DNA from: a virus
Direction: 5' to 3' (one strand)
IMG/VR virus record: IMGVR_UViG_3300046507_000282
Coordinates: 1-64,000 of that record
DNA: 64,000 bases
A program made the translations under genes and the position numbers. Shown here piece by piece: positions 55,886 through 62,999 of this stretch. The notes beneath the pieces were generated by a model, which was given only the letters and a program-made list of their open reading frames with translations, ran no database searches and was not told the DNA's origin. Position 1 is the stretch's first letter, and every line of letters begins with the position of its first letter.

Positions 55886-56968
55886 ATGGGCACAATCATG
55901 CAACGCGTCCGAAAGGACGGAAGCATAGGATACACCGCAGTCGTTCGCGTCAAGCGCGGCGGAAAGGTCATCCACACCGAGACTGAGACCTTCGACCGCG
56001 AGCCGCCCGCGAAGGCATGGATCGCAAAGCGCGAAAAAGTGCTGGCCGCGCCGGGCGGAATCGAGAGCGTCGTGAAAGAGGACCCAACCCTTTCCGAGGC
56101 GATAAAGCGCTATAAGAAAGAGTCGAAAAAGGACATTGGTCGGACGAAAGCCCAAGTCCTGCGCTGCATAGAAGAGGCTGAAATTGGCGCGCTGAAGTGC
56201 TCTGAGGTAACGAGCCAGACAATCGTCGCATTCGCCCACGAACTCAAGGTGAAGCCTCAGACCGTCAGTAACTATGTCTCTCACCTGGCCGCCGTCTTCA
56301 CCGTCGCGAAACCGGCTTGGGGCTACCCGCTCGAAATGCAGCAGATAAACGATGCGCGAGTGGTCCTGAAGAAACTGGGCTCAAGCAGCCGATCACGGGA
56401 GCGCGACCGCCGCCCGACAGTCGGCGAAATGGACCATATCCTCGCCCACTACGCAGAAATGGAAAAGCGCGAGCGGGCCGAAATCCCGATGATCAAGATC
56501 ATCCTGTTCGCGATGTTCTCGGCTCGCCGCCAGGAAGAAATCTGCCGACTCGCGTGGGCCGACTACGAGGGAGACCGCGCGCTGGTACGCGACATGAAGC
56601 ACCCGGGCCAGAAGATCGGGAACGATACTTGGGTTGACCTTCCGCCCGAAGCGCGGCGCATTATTGACTCGATGCCACGCACCGGGGCGCTGCTGTTCCC
56701 GTACAACCACCGGAGCGTCAGCGCGAGCTTCACAAAGGCTACCAGCTTCCTCTCAATAGACGACCTTCATTTCCACGATCTGAGGCACGAGGGAGCCTCT
56801 AGGCTGTTCGAGCTAGGCTGGAACATCCCGCACGTCGCCGCAGTCACCGGGCACCGCTCATGGGCGTCCCTGAAGCGCTATTCGCACCTGCGCCAGACCG
56901 GCGACAAGTGGGCGGGCTGGGAATGGATCGAAAATCTGCAAGACGCATCGCAAAACGTAGCCGCTTGA
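55886..56968 (+). CDS. int: Tyrosine recombinase (phage integrase)
   Basis: 360 residues from ATG 55886 (MGTIMQRVRKDGSIGYTAVV). An N-terminal arm-binding three-strand domain (residues 4-50), a SAM-like core-binding domain (about 65-170) and a catalytic domain. Catalytic residues: Arg in FSARRQEEICRL (about 214), Lys in DMKHPGQK, HDLRH (about 298), GHRSW (about 322), and nucleophile Tyr 332 in KRYSHL. It integrates and excises phage DNA. Confidence 0.95.
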   Translation: MGTIMQRVRKDGSIGYTAVVRVKRGGKVIHTETETFDREPPAKAWIAKREKVLAAPGGIESVVKEDPTLSEAIKRYKKESKKDIGRTKAQVLRCIEEAEIGALKCSEVTSQTIVAFAHELKVKPQTVSNYVSHLAAVFTVAKPAWGYPLEMQQINDARVVLKKLGSSSRSRERDRRPTVGEMDHILAHYAEMEKRERAEIPMIKIILFAMFSARRQEEICRLAWADYEGDRALVRDMKHPGQKIGNDTWVDLPPEARRIIDSMPRTGALLFPYNHRSVSASFTKATSFLSIDDLHFHDLRHEGASRLFELGWNIPHVAAVTGHRSWASLKRYSHLRQTGDKWAGWEWIENLQDASQNVAA

Positions 56969-57010
56969 CCCTTCAATTTCGCACTAAACTAGAACAAAGG
57001 AACCAACCCC

Positions 57011-57238
57011 ATGACGGTAGCCGTGATCGATACCCTAAAACTCGTCAAGCGCCTGCGCGAGACGATGGACCCCAAGCAGGCGGAAGCATTCGCCGAAGCT
57101 CTCAATGAATCGCTCGGCGAGAAGGTCGCTACTAAAGCCGATATCGAAGCGTCCGAAGCTCGGCTCACCAACAAGCTGTACGCAGTCGGATTAACGGTCG
57201 TGCTTGCGACCGGCGTCATGCAGCACTTCCTCAAATGA
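57011..57238 (+). CDS. DUF1640-like small coiled-coil membrane protein
   Basis: 75 residues. LVKRLRETMDPKQAEAFAEA, TKADIEASEARLTNKLYAVG then a short C-terminal hydrophobic segment (LTVVLATGVMQHFL) is the typical DUF1640/CCDC90 layout. It is probably membrane anchored. Function unknown. Overlaps the next gene. Confidence 0.7.
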   Translation: MTVAVIDTLKLVKRLRETMDPKQAEAFAEALNESLGEKVATKADIEASEARLTNKLYAVGLTVVLATGVMQHFLK

Positions 57239-57453
57239 TAGGCCCCGGAAAATACGACCGCCTCTGCACAATCGTCCGCGAGGAAGCTGGCGCGGCCGGC
57301 GCTCTAGTCCTGGTGATCGACGGCGAGAAAGGATCTGGCTTTTCGGTGCAAGCAGACATCGAAACGCAAATGCGGCTGCCCGATCTGCTTGAGGCGATGG
57401 CGCGGCAAATCCGGATGGATACAAGCGACCCCGCCAGCTTCGCGGGACAGTAA
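57235..57453 (+). CDS. Hypothetical 72-residue protein
   Basis: IGPGKYDRLCTIVREEAGAA, GALVLVIDGEKGSGFSVQAD, ending with helix LPDLLEAMARQIRMD. Short proteins of this shape with 'GPGKYD' are common in proteobacterial phages. Function unknown. Followed by a terminator. Confidence 0.65.
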   Translation: MIGPGKYDRLCTIVREEAGAAGALVLVIDGEKGSGFSVQADIETQMRLPDLLEAMARQIRMDTSDPASFAGQ

Positions 57454-57468
57454 AAAGAGCAAACGAAG

Positions 57469-57508
57469 ATGCACGCCGACGGCCCCGCGCCACGGCGTGC
57501 ATTTTTTT
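57469..57508 (+). terminator. Rho-independent terminator (+)
   Basis: ATGCACGCCG...CGGCGTGCAT followed by TTTTTT. Ends the integrase-containing operon. Confidence 0.8.
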
Positions 57509-57519
57509 GTCTAATTTTC

Positions 57520-57549
57520 TTCCCTAAAAGCAGATTCGTGGGGTATTAT
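57520..57549 (+). promoter_or_regulatory. Probable promoter for the 57.6-58.8 kb genes
   Basis: A good -10, TATTAT, with a weak -35 (TTCCCT, spacer 18) and a GCAGA half-site in the spacer. A second GCAGAA lies just downstream. Confidence 0.5.
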
Positions 57550-57584
57550 TCTTTTCAAGCAGAAACGAACCGGAGCAAACCCCT

Positions 57585-57806
57585 ATGACCACCAAGATCG
57601 AAATTCAAGTAATCAGCGACGAAAACTTCACCGTCCTAGTTGACAGCGAACCCCAAGCACGCCGCGACAACGCATCGCAAGCAACCCTCTACGCTCTGCA
57701 CCTGTTCTTCGGCTTCATGGAAGACGGCTTTCGCGCTCGAATCATCTACCCGGAAGCGGACCCGCGCTTCGGTCGCCTCACCCGCGTCTATCAGGAGTTC
57801 GCATGA
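57585..57806 (+). CDS. Hypothetical 73-residue protein
   Basis: IEIQVISDENFTVLVDSEPQ, ARRDNASQATLYALHLFFGF: beta hairpin then helix. Preceded by CCGGAG. ATGA overlap with the next gene. No family recognised. Confidence 0.6.
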   Translation: MTTKIEIQVISDENFTVLVDSEPQARRDNASQATLYALHLFFGFMEDGFRARIIYPEADPRFGRLTRVYQEFA

Positions 57807-57997
57807 CGACTGCCTACGTCATCTCCTGCGCCCCTAAGGACCGCAAGCCATTCCGCATCGAGTGTCCGGACACGATGACGCGAGCCGACGTGAGAAAGAT
57901 TGCACTTGACCTGATCGGCATTTACACCCCGGAGCGCGTGGCAGTGAGCGCCGTTTCGTTCACCAACATTGACGAAGACCTTTTCGGCGACGCCTGA
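57803..57997 (+). CDS. Hypothetical 64-residue protein
   Basis: TAYVISCAPKDRKPFRIECP, DVRKIALDLIGIYTPERVAV. A small alpha/beta protein in a coupled operon. Function unknown. Confidence 0.6.
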   Translation: MTTAYVISCAPKDRKPFRIECPDTMTRADVRKIALDLIGIYTPERVAVSAVSFTNIDEDLFGDA

Positions 57998-58005
57998 GAA
58001 TCCCC

Positions 58006-58287
58006 ATGACCACCAACACCAAACACGTCGAAATCATCAAGCACATGCTCGGCATGGGCAGCAGCCGCCGCCAATCGTGGGGCACGCGCAACTACTTCGC
58101 CACCTACAAAGACGGCACTGAATTTCAGACGCTACAGGACATGCAGCGCGCCGGTCTAGTCAAGGAAACGCAGGTATCGCCGAGCGGCATGCACTACTAC
58201 GCTGCGACAGACAAGGGCCTGACTGCGGTCGGCATGCGCCGCGCTAACAACGGCTACCTTATTCCGACCGAGGAAGTGGTGGAATGA
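58006..58287 (+). CDS. Hypothetical 93-residue protein
   Basis: VEIIKHMLGMGSSRRQSWGT, RNYFATYKDGTEFQTLQDMQ, MHYYAATDKGLTAVGM. The pattern resembles small phage proteins with an 'RN-x-F-x-x-x-G' motif and a winged-helix-like end ('YYAAT-x-KG'). Possibly DNA binding. Overlaps the 48-residue gene. Confidence 0.6.
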   Translation: MTTNTKHVEIIKHMLGMGSSRRQSWGTRNYFATYKDGTEFQTLQDMQRAGLVKETQVSPSGMHYYAATDKGLTAVGMRRANNGYLIPTEEVVE

Positions 58288-58430
58288 TGGATGACTTCGG
58301 GAACACGTTCTACGACTGGTTGACGAAGCCAGAATCTGCGGCAGCGTTCATTCGGTTCACACTGAGCGACGAAGCGATTGCCGCACGCACCCGCGACGAA
58401 GACCTTCGGCAATACGGCGTGATCGCCTGA
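58284..58430 (+). CDS. 48-residue acidic protein
   Basis: ATGATGG start overlapping the previous stop. DDFGNTFYDWLTKPESAAAF, then AARTRDEDLRQYGVIA. Support is the overlap and clean codon use. Confidence 0.5.
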   Translation: MMDDFGNTFYDWLTKPESAAAFIRFTLSDEAIAARTRDEDLRQYGVIA

Positions 58431-58489
58431 GTCGGGACCGCAAAATAAACGAGAGCCCCGCACCGGGGCCGTTAAACGGTAGAAAGAGA

Positions 58490-58753
58490 ATGAGTCAGGA
58501 AGATACCGCGCAAATCCATGAGGCTATGGATTGGGAGCGCAACAACCGCCCGCGCGAGGTCGCCGCGACGTTCGCACCAGCAGACAAGGGATACGGCCCA
58601 GCGACGTGCAACGGGCGCGAGAAGCGCACCGGGCCGGGCGTGCAATTGGAGGATGATTGCGGGGAAGAGTTGCCGCCCCTGCGTCGCGCAATGGGGCGGC
58701 ATTTGTGCGTGGCCTGCCAGGAGTTGCTTGAGGCAGGAAGGCTGTTCGGCTAA
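58490..58753 (+). CDS. DksA/TraR-type zinc-finger-like protein
   Basis: 87 residues. GPATCNGREKRTGPGVQLED, DCGEELPPLRRAMGRHLCVA, CQELLEAG has the spacing of the TraR/DksA C-terminal zinc finger (C...D-C-G...I/LP-x-RR-A...C-x-x-CQ). TraR-like proteins bind RNA polymerase. It overlaps the lipase stop codon by 4 bp (convergent genes). Confidence 0.65.
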   Translation: MSQEDTAQIHEAMDWERNNRPREVAATFAPADKGYGPATCNGREKRTGPGVQLEDDCGEELPPLRRAMGRHLCVACQELLEAGRLFG

Positions 58754-59379
58754 GCGGTGGCGTGCGCTAGAGTGGCGGAAGCCGCGCGCACCGTCGATAG
58801 AGCAAGTGCGAGCGTGACGCGATCAAGCATATGATCGGTCACGTTTGGAATCGGCAGAAACGCATGGCCGATATCCGACACCTTTGCAGCATGATCCAAA
58901 TGAAGCGGGACATCGGGAACCACGTCGTTCCCGTTTTTTGTCAGAAGGATCGGAACACCCTTCAGCAGCTTCGCAACGCGCGGACCATCGCACACACGCG
59001 GCGGCTCGAAGCCGTAGACGGCAACAGGCGGATTCCCCGACGCCGTCATATCCGCCGCAGCCATCAGCGCAATAGCCGCGCCGAGAGAGTGCCCAACGAG
59101 CGTCACCGGCTGCCCGGCGATGGCCGCAAGAACCGGCACCCGGATAGCCTGCCACGCGTCCCAAAATCCCTCATGAACCTCACCCACACCCGGGACGTTG
59201 ACCGTCAGGATATCCAGATCGGCGAGCCATGATGCGATGTTGTTCGTGCCTGGGAAGGCCACGACAAAGCCAGCGGGCGTATGCCGCAAGATCGCGCGAG
59301 AGGCGCTATCCGCAATACCGATATCCGGCACAGCGTCATATGCCTCCTGCGCGATCAGCGCAAAGTCGCGCGGCGTCAT
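58750..59379 (-). CDS. Lipase class 3-like esterase
   Basis: 209 residues. RHTPAGFVVAFPGTNNIASW, EVHEGFWDAWQAIRVPVL, VTLVGHSLGAAIALMAA with nucleophile Ser 98, and VYGFEPPRVCDG, NGNDVVPDVPL follow the lipase-3 alpha/beta-hydrolase pattern (G-H-S-L-G-A). Possible catalytic Asp and His lie near 150-175. No signal peptide. It closes the lysis cassette after the lipoprotein gene, so it may act on lipid during lysis. That is inference. Confidence 0.82.
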   Translation of the reverse strand: MTPRDFALIAQEAYDAVPDIGIADSASRAILRHTPAGFVVAFPGTNNIASWLADLDILTVNVPGVGEVHEGFWDAWQAIRVPVLAAIAGQPVTLVGHSLGAAIALMAAADMTASGNPPVAVYGFEPPRVCDGPRVAKLLKGVPILLTKNGNDVVPDVPLHLDHAAKVSDIGHAFLPIPNVTDHMLDRVTLALALSTVRAASATLAHATA

Positions 59380-59757
59380 TTACGACGAGGCCGCCGACGG
59401 CGCGGATGCGGCGACGGGAGCCGACGCGCCGGGCGACGCGGCAGCGGCGGGAGCCGAGGCACCGGGAACGGCAGAAGCCGGGGCGGTCGCCGCGATGGCC
59501 TTGTTCACGGCGCAAAACACGCCGTTACCAGCCGCGACAACGGACAACGTCGGGTCAGCTACAGCAGCGGCAGTGACAGCAGCCTGACCGACCGGGCACG
59601 CTGCGTTCACTGCAGCGGCGGTAGTCTGGAGCGCGCCGACCGCTGCGCTGTTCACGGTTGCGACGTTGTTCGCCGCGGTCTGGATTTGCGTGGCCGAGCA
59701 CGCGGCGAGCATTGCGATGCCCGCCAAAGCACAAGCCATCAAAAGACGCTTTTTCAT
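59380..59757 (-). CDS. Lipoprotein in the lysis cassette
   Basis: 125 residues with a signal ending in LAAC (MKKRLLMACALAGIAMLAAC), a lipobox giving an acylated N-terminal Cys. The rest is Ala/Val helical and then an Ala/Pro/Ser-rich low-complexity tail. Its position after the endolysin and holin suggests an outer-membrane spanin-like or other envelope role. Usual o-spanins are shorter and proline richer, so this is uncertain. Confidence 0.75.
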   Translation of the reverse strand: MKKRLLMACALAGIAMLAACSATQIQTAANNVATVNSAAVGALQTTAAAVNAACPVGQAAVTAAAVADPTLSVVAAGNGVFCAVNKAIAATAPASAVPGASAPAAAASPGASAPVAASAPSAASS

Positions 59758-59805
59758 ATCGATTCCTTTACCGATGGTTTTAAGAGACGGTCTAGCCGAC
59801 CGAAT

Positions 59806-60027
59806 TTATGCTGGCGTCACGTCCGTCTTGACAGCGACAGGAGCGTTGCGCGACAACCACTTCTGAATGAGCCAGTGGCCTGCAGTGACGACGCCGATAG
59901 CAATGGATACCTGTTCCTGCGGATCGATTCCGAGCTTCCAGTGAGCATCGAGAACGCCGAGCGCGGCAACGAGGCCAGCGGTGATTGCGCCAGCCGCGCC
60001 GGTTGCAGCGGGAGAGGTTTGGTTCAT
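59806..60027 (-). CDS. Putative holin
   Basis: 73 residues from ATG 60027. Two hydrophobic segments (TGAAGAITAGLVAALGVLDA and VSIAIGVVTAGHWLIQKWL) with a short polar loop between them and a basic C-terminus. Adjacent to the endolysin. Size and layout suit a pinholin or class II holin, which permeabilises the inner membrane. The last codons overlap the TTCGTGACGCCA-type motif. Confidence 0.65.
   Translation of the reverse strand: MNQTSPAATGAAGAITAGLVAALGVLDAHWKLGIDPQEQVSIAIGVVTAGHWLIQKWLSRNAPVAVKTDVTPA
59813..59822 (-). promoter_or_regulatory. Copy of the GTGACGCCAGCATAAAT motif in the holin 3' end
   Basis: On -, ACGTGACGCCAGCATAAAT, identical over 17 bases to the terL leader copy (GTGACGCCAGCATAAAT). 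It overlaps the holin stop (codons for VTPA and TAA), then a CGGTC-GGCTA-GACCG hairpin follows before the lipoprotein gene. Confidence 0.4.
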
Positions 60028-60044
60028 AAGTACTCCTATTCGAA

Positions 60045-60557
60045 TTAATGCGAGGTATGACAGAGAGAACAATGCGCACCCAGCCTGAAAAGTGCGGCTT
60101 CGGCACTGCGCCGCTTCACAAGCCCGGCCAGCACCTTTCCGCCTGCCTTATTCCACACCGAGAACTGCGCAATCGCGCCATCGATGTCGCCGGCATTCAA
60201 AAGGCGCAGAAGCGTCGATCCGTCGAAGTTGCCCGTACCGATGTTGAATGTCAGATCGCACAGCGCAATGAACTCGTCTTGCGTAAGCGGTATTTCCACC
60301 ACTGCGCGGACATTCGCTTCGGCTACCGACATGTCCTTCAGAAGCTGCGCATCCGCTTGCTCCTGAGTCCATACAAGCCCTTCGTGGACTTCGGGGCCGG
60401 TATGCCCCCAGCCGACAGTCCACGGAGCCCCTGAAGACCCCCTTCCTAGCGCGAGCGGAGAAGCTGGGTCCGGGTATGCCTTGAGCCTGCAGCTTTCGCT
60501 CTGCTTTGTGATGGTCAGGTCGCCAGCACCGAGCACAAGCCCGCTATTGACGCCCAT
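60045..60557 (-). CDS. Endolysin, GH24 phage lysozyme
   Basis: 170 residues. ITKQSESCRLKAYPDP has Glu 21 (general acid) and Asp 30, and PWTVGWGHTG has Thr 47: the catalytic E-D-T triad of T4-type lysozymes. Later LTQDEFIALCDLTFNIGTGN and KRRSAEAALF are typical. It cuts the glycan strands of peptidoglycan. There is no signal peptide or SAR anchor, so export needs the holin. TAATG overlap with the upstream gene. Confidence 0.92.
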   Translation of the reverse strand: MGVNSGLVLGAGDLTITKQSESCRLKAYPDPASPLALGRGSSGAPWTVGWGHTGPEVHEGLVWTQEQADAQLLKDMSVAEANVRAVVEIPLTQDEFIALCDLTFNIGTGNFDGSTLLRLLNAGDIDGAIAQFSVWNKAGGKVLAGLVKRRSAEAALFRLGAHCSLCHTSH

Positions 60558-60907
60558 TACTTGTCCTGCTTCGTGTCTACTTTCCCGTAGAGATCCTTGA
60601 ACCCTTGGCGCGTCTCCTGCATGTTGTCTTTGACGGCCTGCACGAGAGAGCCAATGGTTACCTCAAGGTTTTTGATTGCCGTCGTCAGGCCCTCTTGCGT
60701 CACGTATGTGCGGGCGCAGTAGAGTTGATGGGCAGCAAGGGCTTCAGAAGCCCTCTTCGCGTCTTCTGAGGCCGCCTTCGCCGCATCAGCGCCAGCCGTA
60801 GCCTCCTGCTTCAGGTCCCGAATCATGTATGTGGCAAAGAAGCCGATGATCAGGAAGAGAACGTTGATAACCGCGAGGGCTACTTCAAAAATCTGTTTGC
60901 TATCCAT
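60557..60907 (-). CDS. Membrane-anchored coiled-coil protein of the lysis cassette
   Basis: 116 residues from ATG 60907. An N-terminal membrane span (IFEVALAVINVLFLIIGFFA, TYM) is followed by a polar coiled coil (DAAKAASEDAKRASEALAAH ... QETRQGFKDLYGKV). Such proteins could be i-spanin-like or antiholin-like. It is preceded by a leader with a 12-bp inverted repeat over its weak ribosome-binding site. Confidence 0.65.
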   Translation of the reverse strand: MDSKQIFEVALAVINVLFLIIGFFATYMIRDLKQEATAGADAAKAASEDAKRASEALAAHQLYCARTYVTQEGLTTAIKNLEVTIGSLVQAVKDNMQETRQGFKDLYGKVDTKQDK

Positions 60908-60910
60908 TAA

Positions 60911-60983
60911 AAATCCAATGAGTGAAAAGGGAAAAGTGAGGCCCTCTATGTGGCTCATTGGATTTCATGTTGGCGTCACGAAT
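60911..60983 (-). promoter_or_regulatory. Leader with TTCGTGACGCCA motif and 12-bp inverted repeat
   Basis: On -, ATTCGTGACGCCAACATG, then AAATCCAATGAG (60965-60954) and CTCATTGGATTT (60922-60911), a perfect 12-bp inverted repeat with a 31-base loop. The 3' arm contains TGGAT, the only Shine-Dalgarno-like sequence before ATG 60907. A terminator lies directly upstream. Confidence 0.55.
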
Positions 60984-60989
60984 ACGCGT

Positions 60990-61014
60990 AAAAAAGCCGC
61001 CTCACAGGGCGGCA
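60990..61014 (-). terminator. Rho-independent terminator (-)
   Basis: On -, GCCGCC-CTGTGA-GGCGGC followed by TTTTTT. Ends the tail-fibre transcripts before the lysis cassette. Confidence 0.85.
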
Positions 61015-61037
61015 TTTTCAAGCGCTACTGGCGCGTT

Positions 61038-61775
61038 TTACGGCCAGACAATTGCCTGTACGGCGGCGACAGTTTCAGCCTGCGAAACCTGCGTTGATAA
61101 CTGAACGTTCGTCGCCATGTTCGCGAGGATCGCCTGCTTGCCGTCCTGACCGACCTTCTGGATTTGCGGCGACGTGTGATTCACGAATGCCCAGTTACCG
61201 CCGCTATCCGAGCACCAGAACGGCGTCACCCACAGTTCCCACTGAGCGCCGCCATCGCTGGCGATCTGACCGGACACAGTGGGCCATACGGGCTCTGTAG
61301 CGCCGCTTGGACCCGAAACTACGCACGTGTAAAGCTGGCCGCCAGCGGAGACGATATGGCCCGCTTCGAATGCCGTATCAGCAGTCCACGGATACGCCTG
61401 ACCTGCTGCGAGCAACGCCGCGATAACTGACGCGGACAGGTTCGCCTGGTCGGTCGCCTTCGACGGGTACGTGTAGGGCACGCCGAGCGCCGAGGATGTG
61501 AAGCCTGCCACGATAGCAGCCGCGCATGCCGAAGAAAGTGCTGCCAGTTGCGACGATTGCGCCGCGGCGAGAAGCTCTGCAGCCGTCGGCGGAAGCGGGG
61601 CGACGAGCGCGCCATTTGCTACCGTGAACGGCGGTTGCGAATTGATGCACACCAGCCATTGCGCCTGCGTGATCGCAATGACGCTGGTGACGCCAGCGGG
61701 AACCGGGCTATCGACGCTATCGTAGAAGCCGATGATCGCGCCTTGCGCGTTATATGCTGCGAATTTTTGACCCAT
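61038..61775 (-). CDS. Tail fibre assembly-like protein (second copy)
   Basis: 245 residues from ATG 61775. It starts MGQKFAAYNAQGAIIGFYDS, as does the other copy (MGQKYAHLDDAGFVIGFYAD). PPTAAELLAAAQSSQLAAL resembles the helical core of tail fibre chaperones. The second half is beta-rich with a chitin-binding-like module (YPWTADTAFEAGHIVSAGGQ, LYTC...W) and could be structural. It may be a chaperone fused to a binding domain. Confidence 0.65.
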   Translation of the reverse strand: MGQKFAAYNAQGAIIGFYDSVDSPVPAGVTSVIAITQAQWLVCINSQPPFTVANGALVAPLPPTAAELLAAAQSSQLAALSSACAAAIVAGFTSSALGVPYTYPSKATDQANLSASVIAALLAAGQAYPWTADTAFEAGHIVSAGGQLYTCVVSGPSGATEPVWPTVSGQIASDGGAQWELWVTPFWCSDSGGNWAFVNHTSPQIQKVGQDGKQAILANMATNVQLSTQVSQAETVAAVQAIVWP

Positions 61776-61777
61776 GA

Positions 61778-62554
61778 TTAGTTTCCGATTGCGATCCATG
61801 TACCCGTGGTTGCCAAACGAACCGTCGAACTAGCCCACGTAGACCCCGAGAAGCCAGTCAGAGACCCAGTCCCCGTAGTCGTTCCGAAAGAACCCGCACC
61901 GGACGCAGTCCATGAAGTGACATTCAGTGACAGAGCAGCATTAGGAAATGCGATAGGATAGGTTACGGGCGTATCAGCCGATCCACTCCCATTGAACCTA
62001 CCCCACTGGAAAATCAGGCCGCTCGGCAGCTTTTGATAGCCGTTGGCAGCGAGGGATGCGCCGAACGATCCCGATCCCTTGAGTTGCCCCGCCCCGTCTA
62101 CGGCCATCCAGACATTTGAGCCGTTCGAAACAAGGGTTACCGTGTCACCGGCCAGAAGCGGGTAGCTTGCGACCGACGCTGCACCATTATTGATGACCCC
62201 GTTCCCGCCAGTCGCAGCAAGCGCGAGGGTTCCCGTACCGAAATTAAGAATCTCGATTCTGGCTCCGGCAGGAACCGACGACAATACTGGAAGATTGAGC
62301 GTGCCAGCTCCCGCCACAGTGCTGATGACCGTCGAACCAATGGCCGCAAGCCCAGGGGTAAAAGATGCGGCACTGTTCGAGATGACCGACGCAGACTGCA
62401 TGCCAAGTTGGCGGACAAACGACGTCGTCGCCACATTAAGCGAGTTGTCAAACTGCGGCGGCGACTGCGCAATCTGAATATTGCCGAGGCCGTCAGGCAG
62501 AAGCAGCGCGGCAACCGCCGCCAGAATTGCGGATTTAGTACCAGCGAACGCCAT
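61778..62554 (-). CDS. Tail fibre-like protein B
   Basis: 258 residues. QFDNSLNVATTSFVRQLGMQ (a 'DNS..VATTAFV' fibre motif), a beta-repeat middle, and a C-terminal tip [20 protein letters not shown] with repeated Gly/Ser/Thr strands, matching phage tail fibre or gp53-like C-terminal domains. It is a shortened paralogue of the fibre at 63000-64000. Probably a receptor-binding protein. Confidence 0.75.
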   Translation of the reverse strand: MAFAGTKSAILAAVAALLLPDGLGNIQIAQSPPQFDNSLNVATTSFVRQLGMQSASVISNSAASFTPGLAAIGSTVISTVAGAGTLNLPVLSSVPAGARIEILNFGTGTLALAATGGNGVINNGAASVASYPLLAGDTVTLVSNGSNVWMAVDGAGQLKGSGSFGASLAANGYQKLPSGLIFQWGRFNGSGSADTPVTYPIAFPNAALSLNVTSWTASGAGSFGTTTGTGSLTGFSGSTWASSTVRLATTGTWIAIGN

Positions 62555-62997
62555 TATTTGGCTCCAATGAAATCAGGTGCAACCGGCAGCGCAACGTTCG
62601 GGAATCCCTTCGCCGACGGCAGATCGCGCAGCGCCTTGCGGTATGCGCCGAGCGCCTTTACTTGGTCTGGCGCGAGCGTCGTGGTCTGCATCGCCATTTG
62701 TTCGTCCATGTGGCGGCAGGCAAGCCAGTCCGTTGCGGCGAGAGCGGCATTGCGCTGTACGCGCAGGGATGCGGCGAGTTGATCGGCGGTCGGCGGCGCA
62801 GGGTCAACGAGAAGCGGCTTGCCCTTCTTATCGACCTTCATGCGCTTGCCCGATGCCTGACCTTCGATGAGCGCAATGTGATGCGCATCGTCAATCGGAA
62901 CCGCGCCAGCGGGAATTTGATGATCCGCATGGATGTCATCGGCATAGAAGCCAATGACAAATCCGGCGTCGTCAAGGTGTGCGTATTTTTGACCCAT
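62554..62997 (-). CDS. Tail fibre assembly-like protein (first copy)
   Basis: 147 residues from ATG 62997 (MGQKYAHLDDAGFVIGFYAD). DPAPPTADQLAASLRVQRNA, ALAATDWLACRHMDEQMAMQ, KALGAYRKALRDLPS match the tail fibre chaperone/DUF4376-like C-terminal helix region. It would help the adjacent fibre fold or trimerise. It overlaps the next gene by 1 bp. Confidence 0.75.
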   Translation of the reverse strand: MGQKYAHLDDAGFVIGFYADDIHADHQIPAGAVPIDDAHHIALIEGQASGKRMKVDKKGKPLLVDPAPPTADQLAASLRVQRNAALAATDWLACRHMDEQMAMQTTTLAPDQVKALGAYRKALRDLPSAKGFPNVALPVAPDFIGAK

Positions 62998-62999
62998 GA

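Noticed and set aside
3695-57549. TCTGC-N7-GCAGA dyads as LexA (SOS) boxes
   Set aside because: LexA boxes of proteobacteria have CTGT-N8-ACAG with even spacing. These have a 17-bp odd-centred dyad with GC ends.
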